Assembly (NCBI GenBank): GCA_013042125.1
Contig: JABDQS010000267.1
Location: 1 to 10,796 of the forward strand
Source of the DNA: Eudoraea sp.
GTDB lineage: Bacteria; Bacteroidota; Bacteroidia; Flavobacteriales; Flavobacteriaceae
Reading direction: 5' to 3'
DNA: 10,796 nucleotides
Below, piece by piece: positions 1-6,147 of the stretch. Positions within the stretch are counted from its first letter, which is position 1. The number at the start of each line of letters is the position of its first letter. The position numbers and the translations under genes were made by a program. The notes below the pieces were generated by a model. It searched no databases, was not told where the DNA came from, and saw nothing but the letters and a program-made list of their open reading frames with translations.

Positions 1-148
1 GCAATACCCCGGTAACATTCGGGGGCGGAATAACAATGGTATAGGGCTCCCGATCATCTGGTAAGGACCTGAAATACTGGTGTTCCAACCAATACTCATA
101 CCATTTGTCTTCTATCTTCTGAGGTTCATATTTTGAAGGGATGTCCAT
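1..148 (-). CDS. valS: Valine--tRNA ligase, N-terminal fragment (runs off left edge)
   Basis: The minus strand reads 49 codons from an ATG at 148 to the window edge. The product would charge tRNA-Val with valine in the cytoplasm. The reading starts [20 protein letters not shown], the usual N-terminus of class I valyl-tRNA synthetases. It ends in PPPNVTGVL (residues 41-49), which leads into the PPPNVTGxLHxGH segment holding the HIGH signature; the histidines lie outside the window. No other in-frame start suits the family. The gene is transcribed divergently from the DUF1573 gene, with a probable promoter at 255-284 and a leader of about 100 nt. Most of the protein is outside the window, so catalytic integrity cannot be judged. 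Confidence 0.93.
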   Translation of the reverse strand, partial: MDIPSKYEPQKIEDKWYEYWLEHQYFRSLPDDREPYTIVIPPPNVTGVL

Positions 149-172
149 ATTTGGTATGATTCTTGTCTAATT

Positions 173-186
173 AGGGTTGAAATCCT
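173..186. repeat. Copy 1 of a 14-bp imperfect direct repeat in the valS leader
   Basis: The plus strand reads agggttgaaatcct. It matches 225-238 at 12 of 14 positions. Both copies lie in the predicted untranslated leader of valS. The function is unknown and chance is possible. Confidence 0.4.
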
Positions 187-224
187 GGTTTCTATTAAAA
201 CAGAAGCCCAAGTCTCATTTAAAA

Positions 225-238
225 AGGGCTAAAATCCT
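225..238. repeat. Copy 2 of the 14-bp imperfect direct repeat in the valS leader
   Basis: The plus strand reads agggctaaaatcct, differing from 173-186 at two positions. Its agggct also pairs with agccct-like bases at 205-209 (agccc/gggct, 16-nt loop), a weak hairpin. Confidence 0.4.
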
Positions 239-254
239 TAAATTAAATACGAAA

Positions 255-284
255 CAAAAATAAGTAACGTTAGTAGATAACAAA
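255..284 (-). promoter_or_regulatory. Probable valS promoter (Bacteroidota type)
   Basis: On the minus strand there is TTTG at 284-281, an 18-bp spacer, then TATTTTTG at 262-255. This matches the -33 TTTG and -7 TAnnTTTG pattern of Bacteroidota housekeeping promoters. Transcription would start near 248, giving a leader of about 100 nt before the valS ATG. Confidence 0.6.
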
Positions 285-289
285 AGAAT

Positions 290-320
290 TTTGGATGTTG
301 ATGCAAATATGCTACATTTG
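290..320 (+). promoter_or_regulatory. Probable promoter of the DUF1573 gene
   Basis: TTTG at 290-293, a 19-bp spacer and TACATTTG at 313-320 match the Bacteroidota -33/-7 consensus at every defined position. Transcription would start near 327, about 16 nt before the ATG at 343. Its -33 box is only 5 bp from the -33 box of the opposing valS promoter. Confidence 0.7.
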
Positions 321-342
321 AGATTCCTCAAAAAGTAAAGTA

Positions 343-729
343 ATGAAAAAAATAGTAGTAGTATTATTTATGGGCCTTATGGCTCTTAGCCTGCAAGCTC
401 AAGAAAAAACGGCAAAAATTCAGTTTAAAGCTGAGACCGTAGACTATGGTCAAATTGAAAAAGGAAGCGACGGTATTCGTGTTTTCGAATTTACCAATAC
501 AGGTGAAGTTCCTTTGATAATCAGCAAGGTAAGCTCCAGTTGTGGATGTACTATTCCAAAAAAACCTGAGCAGCCTATTTTGCCTGGCCAAGTTGGTGAA
601 ATTCAAGTTAAATATGATACTAACAGAGTTGGTCCTATCAGAAAGGCAATTACTGTAATTTCCAATGCTGATACTCCCACAAAGGTTCTGAAGATCAAGG
701 GCGAAGTAAAAGCCATTGACGGAAAATAA
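343..729 (+). CDS. Secreted DUF1573 domain protein
   Basis: This 128-residue protein has a short signal peptide (residues 1-20: KK, a hydrophobic stretch VVVLFMGLMALSL, then QAQ). The rest is a single DUF1573 domain, an immunoglobulin-like beta fold of about 100 residues. Family hallmarks visible are FEFTNTGEVPLII (48-60), SSCGCT (65-70, Cys67 and Cys69) and the closing LKIKGEV. Such proteins are exported and very common in Bacteroidota, often in multiple copies; their biochemical role is not established. The gene stands alone, with its own consensus promoter upstream and a hairpin terminator downstream. The ATG at 343 is preceded by an A-rich stretch rather than a Shine-Dalgarno sequence, as is normal in this phylum. 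Domain assignment is firm and function is unknown. Confidence 0.9.
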   Translation: MKKIVVVLFMGLMALSLQAQEKTAKIQFKAETVDYGQIEKGSDGIRVFEFTNTGEVPLIISKVSSSCGCTIPKKPEQPILPGQVGEIQVKYDTNRVGPIRKAITVISNADTPTKVLKIKGEVKAIDGK

Positions 730-758
730 TAGTTACAAGAAAATACATTATTAAAAAG

Positions 759-786
759 ACCCTGGCAGAAATGTCAGGGTTTTTGT
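759..786. terminator. Bidirectional intrinsic terminator shared by convergent genes
   Basis: The arms at 759-767 and 772-780 form a 9-bp stem (one G-T wobble on the plus strand) closed by a GAAA tetraloop. On the plus strand it is followed by tttttgttt. On the minus strand it is followed by the complement of 749-758, a CTTTTTAATA tract. It can therefore end both the DUF1573 and protease transcripts. The protease stop codon (776-774) lies in the 3' arm. Confidence 0.85.
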
Positions 787-2117
787 TTGAAAACATCTTT
801 TAAAGTAAAGGAGAACGTTAAGTCTTTATTGTAGCGCTCTATAAGTACGCGCACTTTTTTACCTTCTTTTTCATTGATCATATTCAATACCTCCTGCAGC
901 TTATATTTATGGATACGCTTGCCATTAATTGCCAGGATGATATCTCCTTCCCTAAGGCCTGCCTCATCTGCCGGGCTACCTGCTCTGATTCCTGAAACAA
1001 TGATCTCAGGGACCAAACTCAGGCGTGTTCTGTTTTCCATAAGTATCTGAACATCTCCAAAGGAACGTTCATCGTTTCTCACTACGCCTCTTGAGTCTGT
1101 GATGCGCTCTGCAATATACCGGACCCCGTTGTGTTGTAATTCCACACCGCTCATATTAAATCTGAAGGGATCTCCAAAATTGCTGTTTTTCCTGAAGTGG
1201 ATCTTATTTTCAGAATAATTGAAGACAATGTTAAATCTTCGGAGTATTTCCCCGCCAACGGTACCGTTCCTGTCCCCATGATCTTTTACGCTGCTGAAGG
1301 AATACATGTCCGGAAATGCCGCTTTTGCATTCTTGAAAAGGTATTTTCCTAGTTTAACGCTGCTTACTTTAGTTCTTTTACCAAAAATATTACCATTAAG
1401 ACCTTTGCCCAAATAGTCAACATAGTGCTTGGGGGGAACATTTATTCCTTTGTCCAGGTCCTGAAATAACCATACAGCATCACTACTCCCTGTATCTACG
1501 AGTAATTTAACCGGAACATTTTCCTCATCATTAAAACTTACTTCGCCATCTACATACGCCTTTCTGTCTATTATGGTCAGAGATAATGTCTCATTTTTCC
1601 CAACAGACCTATTTTTGTAATATTTGGGATCTATGAATTTGATCGATTTATTGCTATAGTTAATATCCACAACAAAGTCGCGAAACAGATCGAAACCTAT
1701 GATACCGTGTATAGGTATTCCCAGCGATGGGGAGAAATTTATATCCTTGTCGAGAACTACAAAGAGTTGCTGGTTATTATTCCTTATTTTCTTTAGCTTA
1801 AAACTATTCCCGATAGAATTCAATGCTTTGATAGGTTCACCGGCTCCCAGTCCATTGATGCTTATTTCTGAAACATTCTTTAATTGAATAGAATCCTGAT
1901 TAGACAGGTTAAAGAGGATAGGTTTACTTACCCCGGAATCCAATATAAAATTGAGTTTTGCATCATTGATCTCAAGGGGGATGACGATGAGGTTGTTAAT
2001 AAGCTGAAAACGTACTTTTTGAGATTTAACCCCTTCCGGCAATATGAATTTCTGTGCAATTCCTGAAAAAGAAAAGCAGAACAAAAAAAGCATTATATAC
2101 CAGCACTGAGGACGCAA
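774..2117 (-). CDS. Exported aspartyl protease-like protein with C-terminal PDZ domain
   Basis: This 447-residue protein begins with a signal peptide (hydrophobic MLFLFCFSFSG, cleavage expected near AQ22). A two-lobed retropepsin/pepsin-like region follows. Lobe 1 has LDSG (Asp60) and HGIIGFDLFRDF (138-148). Lobe 2 has LVDTGSSD (Asp208) and GTVGGEILRRF (285-295). A PDZ domain occupies about 370-440, with SPADEAGLREGDIILAINGK (381-400). Asp60 and Asp208 are the likely catalytic pair, with PDZ binding peptide ends. The first motif is DSG rather than the commoner DTG. The start is uncertain: TTG at 2117 gives an Arg before the hydrophobic core, whereas ATG at 2093 gives a short signal peptide with no basic residue. 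An in-frame stop lies shortly upstream of the TTG. Location is probably periplasmic or surface, and substrates are unknown. Confidence 0.85.
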   Translation of the reverse strand: MRPQCWYIMLFLFCFSFSGIAQKFILPEGVKSQKVRFQLINNLIVIPLEINDAKLNFILDSGVSKPILFNLSNQDSIQLKNVSEISINGLGAGEPIKALNSIGNSFKLKKIRNNNQQLFVVLDKDINFSPSLGIPIHGIIGFDLFRDFVVDINYSNKSIKFIDPKYYKNRSVGKNETLSLTIIDRKAYVDGEVSFNDEENVPVKLLVDTGSSDAVWLFQDLDKGINVPPKHYVDYLGKGLNGNIFGKRTKVSSVKLGKYLFKNAKAAFPDMYSFSSVKDHGDRNGTVGGEILRRFNIVFNYSENKIHFRKNSNFGDPFRFNMSGVELQHNGVRYIAERITDSRGVVRNDERSFGDVQILMENRTRLSLVPEIIVSGIRAGSPADEAGLREGDIILAINGKRIHKYKLQEVLNMINEKEGKKVRVLIERYNKDLTFSFTLKDVFKQKP

Positions 2118-2221
2118 AATATTGTGATTTAAACGATTACTCCCTTAAGATACGAATATATTATAAGGGTTGCTCTGTTTTTAACATTCCTTTTATTCGT
2201 AAATAATAAAGCTATGCACTG

Positions 2222-2252
2222 TTGTTTTGTCCACTAGTATTTCCCATTTTTG
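2222..2252 (+). promoter_or_regulatory. Possible promoter of the aminotransferase-murB unit
   Basis: CATTTTTG at 2245-2252 matches TAnnTTTG except for its first base. A TTG at 2222-2224 stands 20 bp upstream, and a TTTG at 2226-2229 stands 15 bp upstream. Initiation would be about 10 nt before the ATG at 2270. Confidence 0.4.
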
Positions 2253-2269
2253 CTTAAAATTTATCCACA

Positions 2270-3463
2270 ATGCCTTCTATTTCAAAGAAAGGGCGTTCCA
2301 TGCCCGAATCCCCTATTAGAAAGTTAGTTCCCTTTGCAGAAGATGCCAGAGAAAGAGGTGTTGAGGTTATCCACCTGAATATTGGACAACCAGATATTAA
2401 AACACCTCAAGTAGCCCTGGATGCGGTAAAGAACAATACCATTGAAGTGCTTTCCTATAGCAGAACGGAAGGGACCGACCAATACAGAAAAAAGGTGGCT
2501 CAATACTACGCAAAGCACAATATACAGGTAACCCACAAGGATATCATTGTTACTACCGGAGGTTCTGAAGCACTCGCTTTTGCAATGGGAAGTATAGCTG
2601 ATTCTGAAGATGAGATCATCATTCCGGAACCATTTTACGCGAATTATAACGGTTTTGCAATTGCCGCAGGCATTAATGTAGTACCGGTAGTCTCTAAAAT
2701 CGAGGATAATTTTGCCCTGCCTCCTATTGAAGCCTTTGAAGCCTGTATTACCCCAAGAACCAAAGCTATCCTGATATGCAACCCTGGAAACCCAACCGGT
2801 TATTTATACACAAAGGATGAGATTCAAAAATTAGCTGCACTGGTAAAAAAGTACGATCTCTTTCTTGTGGCAGACGAAGTATATCGTGAATTTGCATATG
2901 ATGGCGCCCAACATTATTCAATATTGCAGGAATCCGGTTTGGACGATCACACCATAGTAGTAGACTCCGTATCTAAAAGATATAGTATGTGCGGTGCCCG
3001 TATCGGTTTTTTGGTGACCAGGAACAAATCTGTTATCCGGGCAGCTTTAAAATTTGCCCAGGCCCGACTATCGCCTCCAACCTATGCGCAAATTGCCAGT
3101 GAAGCCGCCTTGGACACGCCACAATCGTATTTCGATGCAGTCATTGAAGAATATGTGGAACGAAGGAATATTCTCATACAAGAGCTCTCTGAGATAAAAG
3201 GTATTAAGATCGCCAGGCCCCACGGGGCTTTTTATTGCATCGTTGAGCTGCCTATAAAAGATGCGGATCATTTTGCCCAGTGGTTGTTAGAGAAATTTGA
3301 GGTGAACGGAAAGACCGTTATGGTTGCTCCGGCGGCTGGATTCTATGCCACCGAAGGTTTAGGAAAAAATCAAATAAGGATCGCCTATGTTCTTGAGAAA
3401 GAGCAGCTCATTAGGGCGGTTGCCATTCTAAAGGAAGCACTTAAAACATATTCTAAGATTTGA
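2270..3463 (+). CDS. Class I/II PLP-dependent aminotransferase (aspartate aminotransferase-like)
   Basis: This 397-residue fold-type I aminotransferase transfers an amino group between an amino acid and a 2-oxo acid using pyridoxal phosphate in the cytoplasm. Visible motifs are LNIGQPDI (36-43), TTGGSEAL (95-102), CNPGNPTG (170-177, Asn174), VADEVYREF (200-208, Asp202 and Tyr205) and SVSKRYSMCGARIG (233-246). In the last, Lys236 is the expected Schiff-base lysine and Arg244 contacts the phosphate. Arg370 in QIRIAYV is the likely alpha-carboxylate-binding arginine. The length is normal for the family. The ATG gives the MPSISKKG...MPESPIRKL start I associate with Bacteroidota homologues. The preferred amino acid cannot be told from sequence: aspartate, aromatic and alanine-type enzymes share these residues. 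Its stop overlaps the murB start, so the two are probably cotranscribed. Confidence 0.9.
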   Translation: MPSISKKGRSMPESPIRKLVPFAEDARERGVEVIHLNIGQPDIKTPQVALDAVKNNTIEVLSYSRTEGTDQYRKKVAQYYAKHNIQVTHKDIIVTTGGSEALAFAMGSIADSEDEIIIPEPFYANYNGFAIAAGINVVPVVSKIEDNFALPPIEAFEACITPRTKAILICNPGNPTGYLYTKDEIQKLAALVKKYDLFLVADEVYREFAYDGAQHYSILQESGLDDHTIVVDSVSKRYSMCGARIGFLVTRNKSVIRAALKFAQARLSPPTYAQIASEAALDTPQSYFDAVIEEYVERRNILIQELSEIKGIKIARPHGAFYCIVELPIKDADHFAQWLLEKFEVNGKTVMVAPAAGFYATEGLGKNQIRIAYVLEKEQLIRAVAILKEALKTYSKI

Positions 3464-4473
3464 AAATACAGGAAAATGTCTCCTTACAACCCTACAATAC
3501 CTTTGGCATAAATGTCAAAGCCCGTTATTTTGCAGAGGTTACCTCCATAGATGAATTGGCCTGGGTATTGAAGCAAAAATCCTATCCAGGAAAATTGATT
3601 TTAGGTGGTGGAAGTAATATGCTACTGACAGCAGATCTGGATCTGCTGGTTATCCTTATTAGCCTTAAAGGAAAAGAGGTGGTCAGCAGGGATGATGGTC
3701 ATACCGTGATCAAAATAATGGCCGGTGAGAATTGGCACGATCTTGTTCTCTGGACCTTAGAACACGACCTGGGCGGACTCGAAAATCTCTCATTGATTCC
3801 GGGAAGCGTTGGCAGCGCACCTATTCAAAATATCGGGGCCTATGGCGTGGAATTAAAAGATCATTTTGTTAGTTGTGAGGTTATGGACATAGCCACGCAA
3901 ACCCAGCATACATTTTCGCTCGAGGATTGCAAATTTGGATACAGGGATTCCTACTTTAAACATGAGGGAAAGGGAAGGTTTGTAATTACTTCAGTAACCT
4001 TCAGGCTAACTTCCCAAAATCACAGTCTGCATAAAGGCTATGGTACTATCTCAACAGAATTGGAAAAGGCAAAAGTGCTGCATCCAACCATACAGGACAT
4101 TTCCGGGGCGGTGATTAGAATCAGGCAGCAAAAACTTCCAGACCCCGCAATACTGGGGAATAGTGGCAGCTTTTTTAAGAACCCTGTAGTCAATACCAAT
4201 ACCTATGAAAAACTACAGCTGAGTTATCCCAATATGCCTTCGTATAAAGTTGCTGATGATGAAATAAAGATCCCGGCTGCATGGCTGATAGATACCTGCG
4301 GATTTAAAGGTATGAGGCGAGGCGATGCTGGAGTTCACGAACATCAGGCGCTGGTACTCGTCAATCATGGAAAAGCCACCGGGGCCGAAATACTGAGACT
4401 CGCTCAACAAATTCAAGAGACCGTTAAAAATACCTTTGGAATAGCCATAGTACCCGAAGTGAATGTTCTTTGA
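3460..4473 (+). CDS. murB: UDP-N-acetylenolpyruvoylglucosamine reductase (MurB)
   Basis: MurB is the FAD flavoenzyme that uses NADPH to reduce UDP-GlcNAc-enolpyruvate to UDP-MurNAc, the second committed step of peptidoglycan synthesis, in the cytoplasm. The 337 residues match the type I (E. coli-like) enzyme in length. Visible are PYNTFG (11-16), the FAD-binding LGGGSNML (48-55), IPGSVGSAPIQNIGAYGVE (113-131), YRDSYFK (161-167), GNSGSFFKNP (233-242) and the ending VPEVNVL. The expected catalytic residues are Arg162, Ser237 (proton donor) and Glu333, corresponding to Arg159, Ser229 and Glu325 of E. coli. The start is a TTG sharing TTGA with the aminotransferase stop; it gives the KIQENVSLQPYNTFG N-terminus expected for the family, and no later ATG precedes the conserved region. 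Translational coupling is likely. Confidence 0.95.
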   Translation: MKIQENVSLQPYNTFGINVKARYFAEVTSIDELAWVLKQKSYPGKLILGGGSNMLLTADLDLLVILISLKGKEVVSRDDGHTVIKIMAGENWHDLVLWTLEHDLGGLENLSLIPGSVGSAPIQNIGAYGVELKDHFVSCEVMDIATQTQHTFSLEDCKFGYRDSYFKHEGKGRFVITSVTFRLTSQNHSLHKGYGTISTELEKAKVLHPTIQDISGAVIRIRQQKLPDPAILGNSGSFFKNPVVNTNTYEKLQLSYPNMPSYKVADDEIKIPAAWLIDTCGFKGMRRGDAGVHEHQALVLVNHGKATGAEILRLAQQIQETVKNTFGIAIVPEVNVL

Positions 4474-4541
4474 TGCTCTTGACCTTCGGACCAATTAGCG
4501 ATAGATCCTACTGGTTTGTCGTCGTTACCACTCTTGCAGTA

Positions 4542-4549
4542 TACATTTG
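4542..4549 (+). promoter_or_regulatory. Possible -7 box of an upstream promoter for the sigma operon or a small RNA
   Basis: TACATTTG is a full match to TAnnTTTG. The nearest TTTG (4515-4518) is 23 bp upstream, longer than the usual 19-20, so the promoter is doubtful. A start near 4556 would place both hairpins at the 5' end of the transcript. Confidence 0.28.
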
Positions 4550-4560
4550 ATCTTTAGGTA

Positions 4561-4592
4561 AAAATAACCCCCGAATAATGTGTATCCGAGGG
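4561..4592 (-). terminator. Possible minus-strand intrinsic terminator
   Basis: Arms 4568-4577 and 4583-4592 flank a 5-nt loop. As plus-strand RNA the stem has two A-C mismatches. As minus-strand RNA both become G-U wobbles, giving an unbroken 10-bp stem, followed by TTATTTT (4567-4561). This asymmetry favours function on the minus strand. No minus-strand gene is visible upstream of it, so it may end a small RNA or block antisense transcription into murB. Confidence 0.42.
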
Positions 4593-4624
4593 TCGTTTCA
4601 AACCAAACTAACCAAAAACTAAAG

Positions 4625-4643
4625 GCACAATAACCAGTTGTGC
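4625..4643. other. Small perfect hairpin
   Basis: GCACAA at 4625-4630 and TTGTGC at 4638-4643 form a perfect 6-bp stem with a 7-nt loop. No T-tract follows on the plus strand. On the minus strand it is followed by CTTTAGTTTTTGG, then by the possible terminator about 30 nt on. Confidence 0.4.
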
Positions 4644-4701
4644 AATTATCTAATTAAATCTGAGATCCCGTTTATTTAAGAATCAATTTTATAAATTAGC
4701 G

Positions 4702-4734
4702 TTTCCACTATATACGCAACAAATGATATTTTTG
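4702..4734 (+). promoter_or_regulatory. Possible proximal promoter of the ECF sigma operon
   Basis: TATTTTTG at 4727-4734 matches the -7 consensus. TTTC at 4702-4705 is an imperfect -33 box with a 21-bp spacer. Initiation would fall near 4741, inside or next to a CCCCGGGG palindrome (4739-4746), about 30 nt before the sigma ATG. Confidence 0.38.
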
Positions 4735-4772
4735 GATGCCCCGGGGGTATTTCTTAATATCTCGATCCAACA

Positions 4773-5339
4773 ATGAGCATACTTCTTGAAAAACATATTG
4801 TTGAATTATTGAAGGAACGCAATGATAAGGCTATTTCGCTCTTATATGATCATTATGGCGATACCCTTTTTGGTGTTGCCTATAAGGTTGTAAAGGATGA
4901 AGAATTGGCCCAGGACATAGTGCAAGAGAGCTTTGTAAAAATCTGGAAAAAATCTGATTCCTATGATCCAACGAAGGCCAAACTATTTACATGGTTGTTC
5001 CGAATTACCAGGAATACTGCTATTGATAAATTGCGTAGTACAAAAACCAAAACCGATAAAGAAATCCAAATAGACGTTTCGAACGTATATAAAATAGGAG
5101 TTGACGGCATAAGGCCCGAATTCATCGACATTCAAGAAAACCTTGCAAAGATTGAAAGTAAGTATCAAATCGTTTTAGATGCACTTTTCTTTCAGGGAAT
5201 GACGCAACAAGAGGCCAGCGATGAATTAGATATTCCCTTGGGAACGATCAAATCCAGGTTAAAAATTGGATTGCGGGAATTAAAGAAAATATATGGTAGT
5301 GCGCTTGTCTTGTTAGCCCTATTAACTTTAGCATCATGA
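4773..5339 (+). CDS. ECF-type RNA polymerase sigma factor with hydrophobic C-terminal tail
   Basis: This 188-residue sigma-70 family protein of the ECF class directs RNA polymerase to a stress or envelope regulon. Region 2 spans about 23-90, with LYDHYGDTLFGVAYKVV, DIVQESFVKIWKK (48-60) and FTWLFRITRNTAIDKLRS (72-89). Region 4 spans about 127-174, with the helix-turn-helix MTQQEASDELDIPLGTIKSR (143-162) and LRELKKIYG. There is no region 1.1 or 3. After region 4 the protein ends in a very hydrophobic stretch, SALVLLALLTLAS (176-188), unusual for a soluble sigma factor. The last codons overlap the anti-sigma gene by ATGA, so the two are translationally coupled. Activity is presumably held by that partner. 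Target promoters cannot be deduced here. Confidence 0.93.
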   Translation: MSILLEKHIVELLKERNDKAISLLYDHYGDTLFGVAYKVVKDEELAQDIVQESFVKIWKKSDSYDPTKAKLFTWLFRITRNTAIDKLRSTKTKTDKEIQIDVSNVYKIGVDGIRPEFIDIQENLAKIESKYQIVLDALFFQGMTQQEASDELDIPLGTIKSRLKIGLRELKKIYGSALVLLALLTLAS

Positions 5340-6094
5340 AAGAAAAGATAAAATTGTTTTTAGAATCGGATCTCCTGGAGAAATACCTTTTAGGTAATAC
5401 CTCACGGGAAGAGACCTCGCGGGTAGAGCGATATATTGTAATGTATCCGGAGGTGAGGAAAAACTTTGAAGAGCTCCAGGAAAATCTTGAAATTTTTGCC
5501 CGTTTGCATTCTCTCAGATCACCTGAGGGATTAAAAGCGAAGATCCTAAAACGAATTAGATCTCAGGATATTGGCAGGAGAAAGTTCAGAAGATTTGCTA
5601 TTGCAGCAAGTGTTACTGCATTTATTTTTGCCGGTTCTTCCTATTTCTTCTGGGACCAGAACAAGAGTTTGAAGAATGAAAATACTATTGTGAATAACAG
5701 GATCCAGAATTTGGAGGCTGATATGAAACAGCAATTGGAAGATGTGAGAAATCAGTTCATTGTTTTAAACAATCCGCAAACCAAGAAATTCTATGTAAAT
5801 GGCAATGCCAAGGCAAAAGACCTGAAAGCAGTGGCCTATGTAAATCCAGTTAAGAAGTTATCTTATATCAATGTACGTAGTCTGCCCAACTTGCCCGAAG
5901 ATAAGGTCTATCAGATGTGGGCAGAGGTAAATGGAGAAATGGTAAACTTGGGGATCATTAAGAAAATTGAAGATAGAGATCGCTTATTACCACTTCCTTA
6001 CGGCAAAAACGCCATTAGTTACATCACCATTGAGCCTACCGGAGGTAATAATAGCCCTACGGTACAGAACATAGTTGCCAATATAAAATACTGA
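5336..6094 (+). CDS. RskA-like membrane anti-sigma factor
   Basis: This 252-residue single-pass membrane protein would bind and restrain the ECF sigma factor encoded just upstream. Residues 1-82 are cytoplasmic and charged, with a helical anti-sigma-like start (LLEKYLLGNTSREETSRVERY). Residues 84-106 form one transmembrane helix (RRFAIAASVTAFIFAGSSYFF), preceded by RR and KFRR, so the N-terminus is inside. Residues about 108-142 look like a coiled coil. The C-terminal part (about 150-252) resembles the anti-sigma-K factor RskA domain: VYQMWAEVNGEMVNLG (191-206) and YITIEPTGGNNSPT (229-242). The Zn-binding HxxxCxxC motif of ZAS anti-sigma factors is absent; the protein contains no cysteine. 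Release probably involves a signal sensed outside the membrane, but this is inference. Confidence 0.88.
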   Translation: MKEKIKLFLESDLLEKYLLGNTSREETSRVERYIVMYPEVRKNFEELQENLEIFARLHSLRSPEGLKAKILKRIRSQDIGRRKFRRFAIAASVTAFIFAGSSYFFWDQNKSLKNENTIVNNRIQNLEADMKQQLEDVRNQFIVLNNPQTKKFYVNGNAKAKDLKAVAYVNPVKKLSYINVRSLPNLPEDKVYQMWAEVNGEMVNLGIIKKIEDRDRLLPLPYGKNAISYITIEPTGGNNSPTVQNIVANIKY

Positions 6095-6118
6095 TGGTAT
6101 ACCCTTAGATAATATTTA

Positions 6119-6147
6119 TAAGCCCCTTTGTTGGGGCTTATTTTTTA
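6119..6147 (+). terminator. Intrinsic terminator of the sigma/anti-sigma operon
   Basis: TAAGCCCC (6119-6126) pairs with GGGGCTTA (6133-6140) across a TTTGTT loop, then six T residues follow. The stem is a perfect 8 bp and lies 25 bp after the anti-sigma stop codon. Confidence 0.9.

Larger units (their letters stand above)
4474..4772. other. Gene-free region with two hairpins and promoter-like boxes
   Basis: No convincing protein-coding frame spans these roughly 300 bp. They hold a TACATTTG box at 4542-4549, a hairpin at 4568-4592 and an A/C-rich unstructured run (about 4600-4620, repeated aacc/aaact units). A second hairpin lies at 4625-4643, and a TATTTTTG box at 4727-4734 precedes the sigma gene. 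The plus strand could be a long 5' leader of the sigma operon, or the minus strand could encode a short RNA ending at 4561. Sequence alone does not decide. Confidence 0.6.

Noticed and set aside
149..254. T-box riboswitch in the valS leader
   Set aside because: I see no antiterminator bulge sequence, specifier loop architecture or terminator; the leader is also shorter than usual for that class.
4213..4494. 93-codon minus-strand frame at the 3' end of murB
   Set aside because: It overlaps the conserved C-terminal MurB domain in antisense, with no promoter-like sequence or recognisable family.
4568..4598. Plus-strand terminator for murB
   Set aside because: As plus-strand RNA the stem has two A-C mismatches and the following tcgtttc is not a T-tract; the minus-strand reading is better.
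4578..4622. 14-codon plus-strand leader peptide (ATG TGT ATC ...)
   Set aside because: It has no codon bias, no run of one amino acid suggesting attenuation, and begins in a hairpin loop; chance is likelier.
4739..4746. CCCCGGGG palindrome as a regulator binding site
   Set aside because: An 8-bp G/C palindrome near the presumed start site is too short to support a claim by itself.
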